Origin: Moringa oleifera
Lineage: Eukaryota > Streptophyta > Magnoliopsida > Brassicales > Moringaceae
DNA: 64,000 nt
Assembly (NCBI GenBank): GCA_021397835.1
Contig: JAJFZO010000344.1
Coordinates: forward strand, 5,146,001-5,210,000
Direction: 5' to 3'
How positions within the stretch are numbered: position 1 is the stretch's first letter; each line of letters begins with the position of its first letter. Under the pieces are notes generated by a model that saw only the letters and a list, made by a program, of their open reading frames with translations, was not told where the DNA came from and ran no database searches. The translations under genes were made by a program, and so were the position numbers. Positions 35,882 to 46,500 of the stretch are shown piece by piece.

Positions 35882-36826
35882 TCACCCCTCAGATCCTCCA
35901 GCAAGATTAACCTCGGAGATCATAGCAATCAATTGCTCTTCGGTTAGGTTCGCCTGTGGAGCAGGACGAGGCCTATTCCGGCAATTTCTGGCCATATGAC
36001 CAGGCTTGTTACAACTATAACACATGAATGTGTTATTTTTCTGGGGTGGTTTGGATCTGTTTCGTGAGGTGTTCCTATTCTGATTCTTCCGGTTCTGGTT
36101 GATGTTGCGATTCTGATTCTTCATGTTCTTTCCTATTGGTTTTAGAATCACAGAAGACCTTCTATTTGCCACGTTGTTGGAGACAACGAGCACTTCTTCT
36201 CTCTGATCTTGCTTTCGGGCTTCTTCCTCAATCCTAAGGCGAGTAATGAGCCCTTCCAGAGAAAGCTCTTTACTCTTGTGCATAAGGATATTCTTAAAAT
36301 CTTTCCAACTATGGGGCAATTTATCTATCATAACTGCTACTTGAAATTGCTCAGGCAAAGGCATACCTTCTGAGATGATCTCATGCACTATTTTTTGTAG
36401 TTCATGTGACTGAGTCTCCACGGACTTATCATCAATCATCATGAATCTCATATATCTACTTACTGCAAATTTCTTAGCTCCAGCTTCCTCAGTATCATAC
36501 TTCTTCTGAAGTATTTCCCAAATCTCTTTAGTAGATTTATCAAAATTATAATAGTCATAAAGATCATCAGATAATCCATTCAAGATAAAATTCTTGCACA
36601 AAAAATCATTTTCTACCCATGATTCAAGACTATTCTTATCAGCATCTGTGGATTCATCAGACAAAACAGGCTTATTTGTATGAATTACATAAGCCACCTT
36701 TTTCATGGTTAAGAAAAACAACATTTTTTGTCTCCATCTTTTGAAATGAGCCCCTTCAAAGAGAAATGGTTTATTTAGATCGGTGCTAGCAGATATTATT
36801 TCAGCAGTAGATATAACAGCAGACAT
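35882..36826 (-). CDS. Copia gag polyprotein
   Basis: 314 residues with an ATG at 36826, only about 22 nt after the 5' LTR ends. The body is a UBN2/copia-type gag domain (KRWRQKMLFFLTMKK region, then LEGLITRLRIEEEARK). An Asn/Arg/Gln-rich basic stretch precedes one complete CCHC zinc knuckle, CYSCNKPGHMARNC, near residues 268-281. Gag assembles the cytoplasmic particle and packages RNA. It ends at a TGA that is in frame with the protease downstream. Confidence 0.9.
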   Translation of the reverse strand: MSAVISTAEIISASTDLNKPFLFEGAHFKRWRQKMLFFLTMKKVAYVIHTNKPVLSDESTDADKNSLESWVENDFLCKNFILNGLSDDLYDYYNFDKSTKEIWEILQKKYDTEEAGAKKFAVSRYMRFMMIDDKSVETQSHELQKIVHEIISEGMPLPEQFQVAVMIDKLPHSWKDFKNILMHKSKELSLEGLITRLRIEEEARKQDQREEVLVVSNNVANRRSSVILKPIGKNMKNQNRNINQNRKNQNRNTSRNRSKPPQKNNTFMCYSCNKPGHMARNCRNRPRPAPQANLTEEQLIAMISEVNLAGGSEG

Positions 36827-36848
36827 GGCAATCGAACCGTCTTAAAAT

Positions 36849-37526
36849 TGTTGTAGATGCAAACTGTATCAGCTGAAATAAATAATAAACAGGAAAGATA
36901 TTACCAAAATTCCAGTAGGCTGAGTCGCGGACTAAGTCGCTTTCTTTAAGACGTTTCGCGGCTCTGCCTTCGGTGTGCAGCAGTCTATAGCCCCGTCGTC
37001 CCCAGGATAAAACAGCCTAGAAATTTCTGTCTCGGATCTCCTATGCACAGTAGGAATCCGGTAATACTACACCTCCTTTCGATATGCTCGGAATCCGGAT
37101 AGAACAAATAAATTAGGATTTTATTTTTCCTTTTTGAAGGAAAAGATAAAACCCTAAAGATAAGAAATGGTAAAACCCTAAATTAGGGAAAAGTAAAACC
37201 CTAATTTAAGAAAGGGATAAAATCTTAAATTAGAAAAACCCTAAATTAGGGAAATATATGAGGAGATAGGAGAAGAGAGGAAAGGAGAGGAAAGCTTGAA
37301 GCTTGAATGAATGATTTAGGAGCTAGGGAGGGGGGCTATTTATAATGGAGATAGGTGAGGATTCCATGGGAGAGAAGTGATGCATGTGTGCCATGTGTAC
37401 ACTAAAGAGATAAGGGGTGATGAATCATGGGATAGGGTTTGTTCGTTGGTGGCTGAATCTTCTCCTAGTGGAGGAAGACGCAGTCCTATAATGAATCCTT
37501 TAAATAATATTTTGAATTCATCAACA
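36849..37526 (-). repeat. 5' LTR of the copia element, with TATA box
   Basis: 678 bp. On the minus strand a TATAAATA box lies at 37344-37337, pointing into the element. Four AAACCCTAA telobox-like motifs remain at about 37145-37253; a fifth is mutated compared with the other LTR. It supplies the promoter for the gag-pol transcript in the family. Confidence 0.95.
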
Positions 37527-39294
37527 GTACTCAACCAAAAACAGAAACAATTCAGGCAGGGATGGTAACCTGACCTAAGGGCTCTTCAATGGAATTCCAC
37601 TTCTGCATATTATCAAACAGTGATTAGCCTAGCAGCATATAGACAAGTTTCAAGCATGTTTCAGGATTACCTGAACTGTGAGACTGAAATGTTAACTTTA
37701 CAATTAATGAGAGCAAGAAGTGACTTGCTTCATGCTTAGGTTGTCAACAGGAGAAGACGAAGGCAGACAGCAGAACATGGATCAAAACAATTAGCAGGAA
37801 GGCAGTGACCACAAATGATTAAGAACCACAATCTTGGCATGTCAATCAGAATGAATCTTAACCTGGAAGGACATGAGATCCTTTCCTTTATGAAGCTTTG
37901 GTTGGAGTTACTAGCTGTCCAGCTGCCTCCTTTCTGCCATTTTGGCAAGCAGCGGCTCTGTGTCCTCAGCTTGATCGTCTTATACTAATTAGAAAAGGAT
38001 CATTAGGCATAAATGCAGGAAACTGATAGCAAAAACATCGCTAACCTGTGCAGAAAGAACTGTACTAAGAGGATTTCACCTTTTGACAAGGTGCTAAGTT
38101 TAAAATATTAATTTATGCTTAAACAGCAAGAAATAGCAGATTCAAGCCTTTTATAATCCATACTCATTAAGAAATCAATCTTTTCTATTAACAATTTGAA
38201 ATTCCTTATTTCTGTTTCTCGGTTTGCTTGACGTAATACAAGAACTGCTTGAATAAATGCTCCAGCAATCACTAATATGACTTCTGGAATACTAGTATGA
38301 ATTGCAAAAACTGTACCATAGGTAAAAGGGCAAAGTAGATGCAACCCAGAAACATTCTTCAGGAAAATGGTTAATCTATGCTTGTTCTGCTTGAAGCAAA
38401 TCTCAGTAGAATTGGAAGGAGAAAGAAACATAGAAAAACAATATGTGAATTCTAAATGGTTTGGGTAGAACATGGAAGAAAAGGTGTAAAACAGAAGATA
38501 GCTGCAAGGGTGTAGATGCTGCACTTGCAGATCACGGGATACTGTTCTGCAGGTCATGATGTGATGTTTCACAGGATTGTTCTAATGATGGGTCTTCTTA
38601 GCTTTTTATAACATATGTATAACAAAAAATTCCTTTCAATTGAATTGCACCATCACTGGATTAAACATCAAACTGACAAACTTTTGTGTTCATAAAGTTT
38701 ACAGATGATATGGTTTTTTAAAGATTGGCATCTCCAATGCAATTTCATTTAGTTAACTTTGAAATGGGTAATCTGAAAACAGAGTTCTTAATTTGTATTA
38801 GCAATGCAATTATGCCAATAGATTGTCCAGTGCCAAGAGTAATTATATGGCCATAGCTAAATCCTTTCAGGTAACTCAACTTAACCCGAACGGTCTCCAT
38901 CCAAGACGTGAAACCAAAAGGTTGGAGACAAATGGAGCATGGCCATGGTGGCCTGCTGAAGTAAGTTCCCAACTTGTACATATTCGTTTAAAAGAAGGCT
39001 GTTTAGATTTCTATATTATTTTCTTAAGTTCTTTACAAGTAAAGAGAGAAATGTGAAAAGAAAAAGACAAGAAAAGCAGGATATCTTCAGCACATATTAA
39101 CAAGTACTGGTAAAATTTCTCCAAGAGCCTTGCAGATGGACTTCATGAGACAAAATTGAGTAACTTTCTTTCTTTTGACGTAATGAATGGTGAGTATTTG
39201 TGTACAAGAAGAATCAAAAGCAACAAAATTCTTACATCTAAGAGTATAACAACTTGGTATTGACACTTTTTTCAGATCTTGATCGATCCAACCC
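37527..39294 (-). other. Unassigned region with possible minus-strand exons
   Basis: Gene-like base composition between the copia element and the receptor kinase. The longest minus-strand frame (about 38572-38108) ends in a hydrophobic then charged segment (IPEVILVIAGAFIQAVLVLR followed by QANRETEIRNFKLLIEKIDF) that looks protein-like, but I do not recognise it. Splice-like signals suggest short exons near 37600 and 37870-37960. They may belong to the zinc-finger pseudogene that lies beyond the insertion, or to another decayed gene. The 3' UTR of the receptor kinase should end near 39060-39290. Confidence 0.3.
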
Positions 39295-42200
39295 TCAGAC
39301 AGGAGCAGCTGATCCATTGAAGAAGTCCACCTTAACACCACGTATCTTGATCAGCATTGCGAGCACCTCTTTCATGTTTGGTCTAGCTTGCGGTGCTTCT
39401 GCAGTGCATTTTATCCCAATTTGAAGCAATTCAAACATCTCTTCTGCACCCTCTGCCAGTCCAGACCCCAAAAGCGCCACTGGTATAACAGCTCTTCGCA
39501 ATCCATACCTTCCATGTCCCATGACCCTTCTAGCCCATTCAACCAGACATTCTTCCCCTCCATCAATGGCTCTTCTTCCTGTGGCCAGTTCCATTGCCAG
39601 TACTCCATAACTATACACATCTCCTTTTGTTGTCGCCTGCCAAGTTTGCCCGTATTCAGGTGCTACATAACCAATTGTTCCAGCAACCATTGTGCTCACA
39701 TGGCTATCTCCGGCATCAACAACTCTAGCAAGACCAAAATCTGTAACCCTGGCCTTGCCGTCTTTATCCAGCAATACATTGCTGGCTTTAACATCACGGT
39801 GTACAATGGCAGGGAAGCATTCATGATGTAGGAATACTAATGCTCGTGCTACATCAATTGCTATATCTATTCGTCTTCTCCATGTTAGTCTTATTCTGTC
39901 TGATATAAGTTCCTCCAGGCTTCCACCTTCCATGTACTCATAGACCAGTATCTTCTCTGATCCGTCAAGGCACCACCCGTAAAGAGTGACGAGGTTTGGA
40001 TGTGGCCAACCAAAGCCATTTCCACTCAGAACCTCCATTTCTGCTCTGAACTCTCTTTCCCCTTCAATTCCTTCTCTTTGTAGCTTCTTCACTGCAACTT
40101 CTCTTCCATCAGGTAATACTCCTCTGTACACTGTTCCGAATCCTCCCTTCCCAATGATTCTCTTCTCTGAAAAATTGCCTGTAGCCTTCAAAATATCAGC
40201 ATGTGTAAATGCTGTCTTGTCCAGACGGATGACCTTTACAGCGCCTGAAACCCATGGTGATGACCCGTTAGAGCTTGATGCAATGTCATGCCTGTATTTC
40301 GTATCCTCCAAGAGATATCCTAGTGAGTCTGTTGGGGTCCTCAACCATACGCAGACTACAAGTGACAGAACTCCGAAAACAAAGGAAACCAGGGTTAAAC
40401 ATAGGAACAACAAAGATGTGGAAAACTTTGTTGAGTTTTGCTTGGTATTTAATTGTGCATTTTTGGGTGGATCTACAGAATTGTTGATGAACATTGGAAG
40501 AAGCAAGTGTGGATTCCCCAGGTAAGACTCTTTCTCAAAGGTAGACAATTGTCCGGTTGATGGAATTACACCGGAAATGAGTGGATTGTATGAGATGTTG
40601 AACTTGCTGAGCTCAGACAAGTTGTTCAAGCTTGCCGGGTAGCTGCCAGAAAAATTGTTGTAGGACAAATCAAGATTCTGCAGGCACCTAATGCTCCCAA
40701 TTTCTGTTGGAATTTCCCCCGAAAACTTGTTTCGAGTGATGTTCAAGACTACAAGTGGCAACGCTGCAATTTCTGGAGGCAGCTTCCCATAGAAACCGTT
40801 GCAACCCAAATGCAACATACTGAAATTATTCATCTTACCAATATCTGGAGGGACCTCACCTGAAAGCTTATTCCCACTGAGCTGAAGATAGCCAGAGATT
40901 TGATATGTCCGTACCACGGAACCTGAAGAACAAACTGGGAAAAGGCCAATGCCTCTAAGTAACCTGTCCCATATGCTTCTACAACTCTTCCTGGTAAGGA
41001 GGTTGTAGGCAAAACTGAATGGAGGGTAGTTTGCTGGAATCCATCTCTGCATAGCCAAGCACTCACCAGAACCAGCAATTATCCTGTCATTTCTCTGATT
41101 CGACTGAAATGTTGGGGTTGCATTCCTCCCTATATTAGCCAATTCAGGTGGGAATTTCCCTGAAAGCTGGTTGTTGGCCAGGTTCAGCCATAACAGGCTG
41201 CTGCAATTCCCAAGCTCATGAGGAATTTCACCGGAGAGTGAATTGTTTGCCAGCATTAACCACAAAAGAGAGCTCAAATTCCCAAAGGAAGGAGGGATAG
41301 ATCCACTCAGCTTGTTGAAGGAGAGATCCAAGGCTTGAAGCCGTGGCAAGTTTCCATATTCTGGTGGTATATGATCAGTAAACTGATTGTAGGCAAGGAT
41401 TAGAAAATTTAAACTTAGCATTTGCGAGATTTCAACAGGTAATGGACCAGAGAAGTTGTTGTAGCTCAGGTCTAATCGGGAAATGTTTGGTAATCTAAGA
41501 ATACCTGAAGAATACATCCCTCCTGTATATGAATTTCCATGCAACACAAGAAACTTCACCTGGGTGAATCTCCCAAAAATCGCCTGTATCTCTCCACCAA
41601 AGTTGTTCTTGCTCAAATCCAAGAAGTCCAAATTGCTCAAGTTCAGAAGAGATTCAGGAATATCTCTGGAAAAATGGTTTTTCCCCAAGAATAAACCTTC
41701 AAGAGTGGAAATTGAACCTATCTCTGATGGAATCTGCCCAGTGAAATTGTTTCCCGAGAGAATCAAAATAATCAAATTCCTGCAGTTTGAAATTTCCCTG
41801 GGAACCTCTCCATCGAAACTGTTCTCTGACAAGTCCAGCAATTGCAGACTACAATTCTGAGGAAAAACTGAACCTGTTACAGCCCCACTGAGATTATTTT
41901 CAGACACTGAAAACTCCACTAGCCTTGCAAAACCAGTCCATATCTCCCCAGTAAAATCGTTCGAGCTCAGATCAAGATACTTTAGATTCCGGCACGCTTC
42001 AAAGTAGTTATCAATCCTTCCCGTGAAATTATTGGCTGAAATGTTAGCAACAACCATTTTACCACAATTTGCTGGGAGAGTCAGCTGAATCTCCCCACGA
42101 AGCCTGTTGAGGGACAAATCAAGCGTCTGAAGATTAGTCAGCCCTGTCAAGTTGAGCTCCCCCTGGAGGATATTATGCGAGAGATTAAGGTGTGTCAACT

Positions 42201-43007
42201 TGTGGCAATGGTTTAAGTCATTGGGGATTGGTCCATTGATGGTGTTCCTGGAAAGATCAAGGTAGGACAGTTCTGTTAAGGCAGAGAAGTTGCTGAAGAG
42301 CTCACCGGCAATGTTGCTGTCAATGAGGTTGATGCCACTGACTCTTGTTCCATCAGGAGTGCACATAATTCCAGGCCAAAAGCATGGATTGGAGCTCTGT
42401 TGATTCCACTCTGAGTATCTTCCTTGGTTTACACGGTTGCGAGATTTAAGGAAGGATTTCAGGTTCAACAGAGCTTCCTTGTCAGTTTCCAGGGAATCTC
42501 CGGCAACCATCCTACCTATGATTAAAAAGAAAAAACAAGATTCCAGTTAAGAGAATGATCAATTCATCATCATCCACCTCCATTAAAATAAAAATAAACT
42601 AAAAACGTAAAAGGAAATTGCCCTCCTCGAACAGAGTGACATCCAGTTATAGTGGAAATGCTGACGAAGATTCTAGCAGCAGAATCATTCTTGAAGAATG
42701 AGAAAATTTACTGACACAAACAAAAACAAAACAGAGAAAGAGAAAATACCCATAAAAAATTGTAGAAAATATAGAGATATTTGGAGCTTAACATCAAGGT
42801 TTTCCCAATCAATGACACTTCAACCTCGATAAAGGCGACCAAATTAAGCTCTGAAACCTATACCAGTTTCCAGAACATGGTAGCCTTTCAGTCGCAGCAG
42901 GAACAGAAAATAGAATCAAAACAGATGATAACACGGTTAGTACCTGTAATCAAGATTAAGAATATGAACAAAGCAAAGCTCCATGAATCTATCTCGTCGT
43001 CTGACAT
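39295..43007 (-). CDS. NILR1: LRR receptor-like kinase, NILR1 (At1g74360) orthologue
   Basis: Two exons, 43007-42944 and 42515-39295, join in frame to 1094 residues. Exon 1 codes for a signal peptide (MSDDEIDSWSFALFIFLILI). Then follow an N-terminal cap (NPCFWPGIMC), about 20 leucine-rich repeats, a non-LRR island at about residues 485-563 (AGSGECLAMQRWIP, KSCRSIWDRL), more LRRs, a membrane span at about 720-746, and a Ser/Thr kinase. The kinase has the glycine loop GKGGFGTVY (810-818), VAVKK with K831, HRDVK (927-931) and DFG (947-949), so it is an RD kinase with all catalytic residues. The sequence matches At1g74360 throughout as I remember it. NILR1 in Arabidopsis acts in nematode-triggered immunity at the plasma membrane and has been linked to ascaroside perception. 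I infer a defence role here. No damage seen. Confidence 0.95.
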
Positions 43008-43500
43008 GTTCACGAACGGGTTTTCTTCTCCTCTGCTAATTCACAACCGTGATTATCTCCTCTAAAACCCCATCAACGAAACAGAAAACCCAGAAGAATC
43101 GAAAGAAAGAAAACGAATATTGAACATAGAGGGTCAATTATATGCAAAAGCAGAAAGCATTCGAGTGTCGTCGAAGCACCAGCGCCTGCACATAGACCAA
43201 ACCAAACTTGGAAGAAATGGTAACCACTGTTTGTTTTACTTTTCTTTTTTTAATACAGAAAATTTTGACTGTGGCCTTTTTGGACAAAGAAAACAAGGAA
43301 ATCAGTGATTAAAATGTTTCTTTAACAGAGTTAAATCTTAATTGAATTCTTAATCAGGTAGTAGTTTCGTCTCTGTTGCTTTTAACGTTCGTGTTCTTTG
43401 GTGGGAAGATCGGCTGTAGAGGCTAGAGGACGGTTGAGCCGCCCATGTTGACCGGTTCAGGCAAATTGGCTCGAGATGTTTGACTCAGAGGTCCTGGGAA
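43008..43500 (-). promoter_or_regulatory. Leader and proximal promoter of the NILR1-like gene with W-boxes
   Basis: W-box cores TTGACC (43448-43453) and TTGACT (43480-43485) lie about 440-480 bp upstream of the ATG, in a GC-richer block. W-boxes bind WRKY factors, which fits a defence receptor. The 5' leader probably includes 43010-43200. Function is inferred. Confidence 0.5.
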
Positions 43501-46500
43501 CCTCTAATATTTCTTTATGATATAAACATTTTTTAATTTAAAAATACTTTTATTCTAAATTCTTTTGTAATTTTCAAACATATTTATGAATTATTAAAAA
43601 ATAAAAACAAATACAAAAAATATTAAATATTTCCCATTTTTTACTTTCAAATTTTGATTTAATTAATTATATGCACGGTGTATTAATTTGATTCAATTAA
43701 ATTTTATCCAAAATCAAAAAAATTCAAATTAAAATTTTAAACAACAAATATCTCCTTGAATTTTTTAATAAATGCAAAAAAATGTTTAAATCATTATAAA
43801 AAAACTCATAAATTTTTTTAATAATTTACATAGTTTAAAATTTAAAATCTCAAAATAAGTTATAAGTTAAAAATATTTAAATTTAAAATATAAACTTAAA
43901 CTAAAATACGAAATTTATTTGATTTATTTTTAAATATTTTAATAATAAAAATATTTTTAATTTTTTATTATCATTTAAGTTAAAGTATAATTTAAATCAG
44001 ATTCAAAGAATAAATATGCACAATAAATTCAATTAAAATAATATGATTTAAATTAAAAAATAAATTTAATTTTAAAAATATTTTTATATTTAATTTAAAA
44101 TATATTTATAATAATTATATATTTATTATTTATTATTTTTTAAAAAAAGAGCATAAATATTTGTGCTTTGTTTGGCTGGAATAGAAATCCCTTAGCATTC
44201 AGAGAGGACAAAAGGGTTAGCTTTGAGGGTCAAAAGGTGCCCATGGTTTCAGACATTGGTCTTTGCATTAGGTGCTATCAATTCAAGATGCTCATTATCA
44301 TTTGCCACTTTCCCTTCAATTTTCTTTTTTCTTTTTGTCTTATTATAAAATATTTTTAATAAATAATAAAATTATATTTTTCATTAAAAAATAGATCGAA
44401 TCAATATCATAAATCATTTTAATTAAATTTTTTAAAAATAAAAAAATAATGGGAATTTTCATGATTAAGATTAACCAACTATCTCTTACATCATCCAAAT
44501 TAAAAAATATATGTTGGTTTTATTAAAATTCTCTTGCATATAATGCAATGGTCTTATCTTGCTTCTAGAATTTTTAAGGATATAAATTATAAATTAATGT
44601 GGCAAAAAAAAAAAAAGTACACATGTTTCCACAATAAAAATTAAAAATTTTAAAATATATATTATAAAACCTTAACGTTTATCATGTTATTAATTAAATT
44701 TTTATGTCTAAAAAATAATAAATAAAATATTTAATTATTAATTTGATTTAAATTAAATTTTATTAAAAATTTTAAAATTTTGGAATTAATTATGCGAGAA
44801 AGATTTATATTTTATTAACAATCTCAAATCGAAACCTATAAAAAAATTACATATATTTAAAATTTATGTTTTTGTTAAATTTTTAATATAAGACTTTCAT
44901 TTATAATTTTTGTTAATATTAACAGTTTTATATATACACTTAATATGTATGTGACTGATATTTATGTAATTACTCTAACACCATTTTAAACACTATCAAA
45001 ATAAAAAAATATTTTTTATTTTATTTAAATATTTATATATTAATATGTTCTAATAATATTTTAAAAAGTATTTAGATAATTATATAACTAAAAGTCATAT
45101 GCATATCATCTGTGTATGCAAAACTATCAATGTTGATAAAAATTTAAGATAAAAATCTCATGTCAATAACTAATAAAAAATTAACTCTCTAATAAATGTA
45201 ATTTTTTTGTTTGCAAATCTCAATTTAAAGTTATGAATAAAATACATGTCTCATTGATGTAATTAACTTAAAATTTTATAATATTCAAATTGAAGATATT
45301 ATATAACGAATTTGAATTTAAAATATTTCATAGATGTTAACAATATATTCGCGCTACTGTGACAAAAAAAAAATTTGATTACTAAAAATATAGATTTTAG
45401 AATTTATACTCTTAAAATTTAAAAAAAATCATAAAATATAAATTTTATATAAAAAATTATTCAAATCTAAGAGATAAACTTGAAATCAAGTAATTTAAAT
45501 TATTTTTAAGGTATCTCAATATCAAAAATATCTTTAGTTTTTCATAATTATTTGATTTAAAATTCAATTTAAATGAAATATCAATATTCGGTTTGTCACT
45601 TTTTAAATATAAAAATTTGAATAATAATATAGAGTAAACATTCAAATTTTATAAAACTTTTTCGGATGAATCCATATGTTCCATAAAAAAATAAAATAAG
45701 ATTACGATCCGATTTTTAATATGTTACATTCGAAATTTTGGAGAAACATAATTTATCGATACCCATAAAATATAAAATCCGACATAGCGAGTACTATTCC
45801 GAGATATCATGTAGAAATGCCAAAGCTTGGATTAATTCAACATAAGAATAATTATTAAGTTGCATTAATATTCAACACTAGGGTGGTGACAAGCCTAACC
45901 TATGAATAGTGTTGGAATTAGTAATTTGTAGGCTTAAATGTCAATATTCTAAATGCCCAAATATTTAGTAGCCTTCAAATTCAATGTATCAATTATGTAA
46001 TTACTAATTAATCTTACATACATTTACTTGCACATGTCAATATATTTTTCTAATTTATTTAAAAGTGTGCCCAAAATTCAAAATTAATAAATAAAAAATT
46101 TACATTAAGCTAAGCTTGTTATTGATATATTGATTTTCTATTAGTAATCATTAATTTAACAAACGTACAATACATTATTTATGATGACATATAAATTAAA
46201 TTTTTAAATTTTTATAATCATGAGATAAAAAATACTTTAAATCAAATTAATAAATTAAAGTTTAATTTTATATTTTTAAATATAAAAATTTTATTAGTAA
46301 TAAAAGTTAAATATTAAAATTTTATATAATTTATATTTTAAATATTATTATTAAAAAATTAAAAAAAAAACAAATGAATAATAAGCATGAAGTGGTTGTT
46401 TTTGATGTGAAGTGGTCAAAGCAAAATAAGTGTTTGTTCAATAGTCGTTGGGTTCTTTCTCTTTCCTTTTGTGACTTGTCTTTCACGATAGACAGACGCC

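Larger units (their letters stand above)
31717..37526 (-). mobile_element. Ty1/copia LTR retrotransposon, complete structure, coding region inactivated
   Basis: A 5810-bp element read on the minus strand: 5' LTR (37526-36849), gag, protease, integrase, reverse transcriptase, RNase H, polypurine tract, 3' LTR (32394-31717). The order integrase before RT defines copia. The LTRs are 678 bp each, begin TGTTG and end CAACA, and differ at about 14 positions with no gaps by my count. The coding region carries a stop between gag and protease, a frameshift near the RT end, and changes in two catalytic or zinc-binding positions. No matching target-site duplication flanks it. About 540 bp of non-coding sequence separates the RNase H stop from the polypurine tract. 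Tork-like similarity is possible but not established. Confidence 0.95.

Noticed and set aside
39388..41860. Several plus-strand open frames of 70-180 codons across the receptor kinase
   Set aside because: They are antisense shadows of a long intact LRR-kinase frame whose domains are all accounted for on the minus strand.
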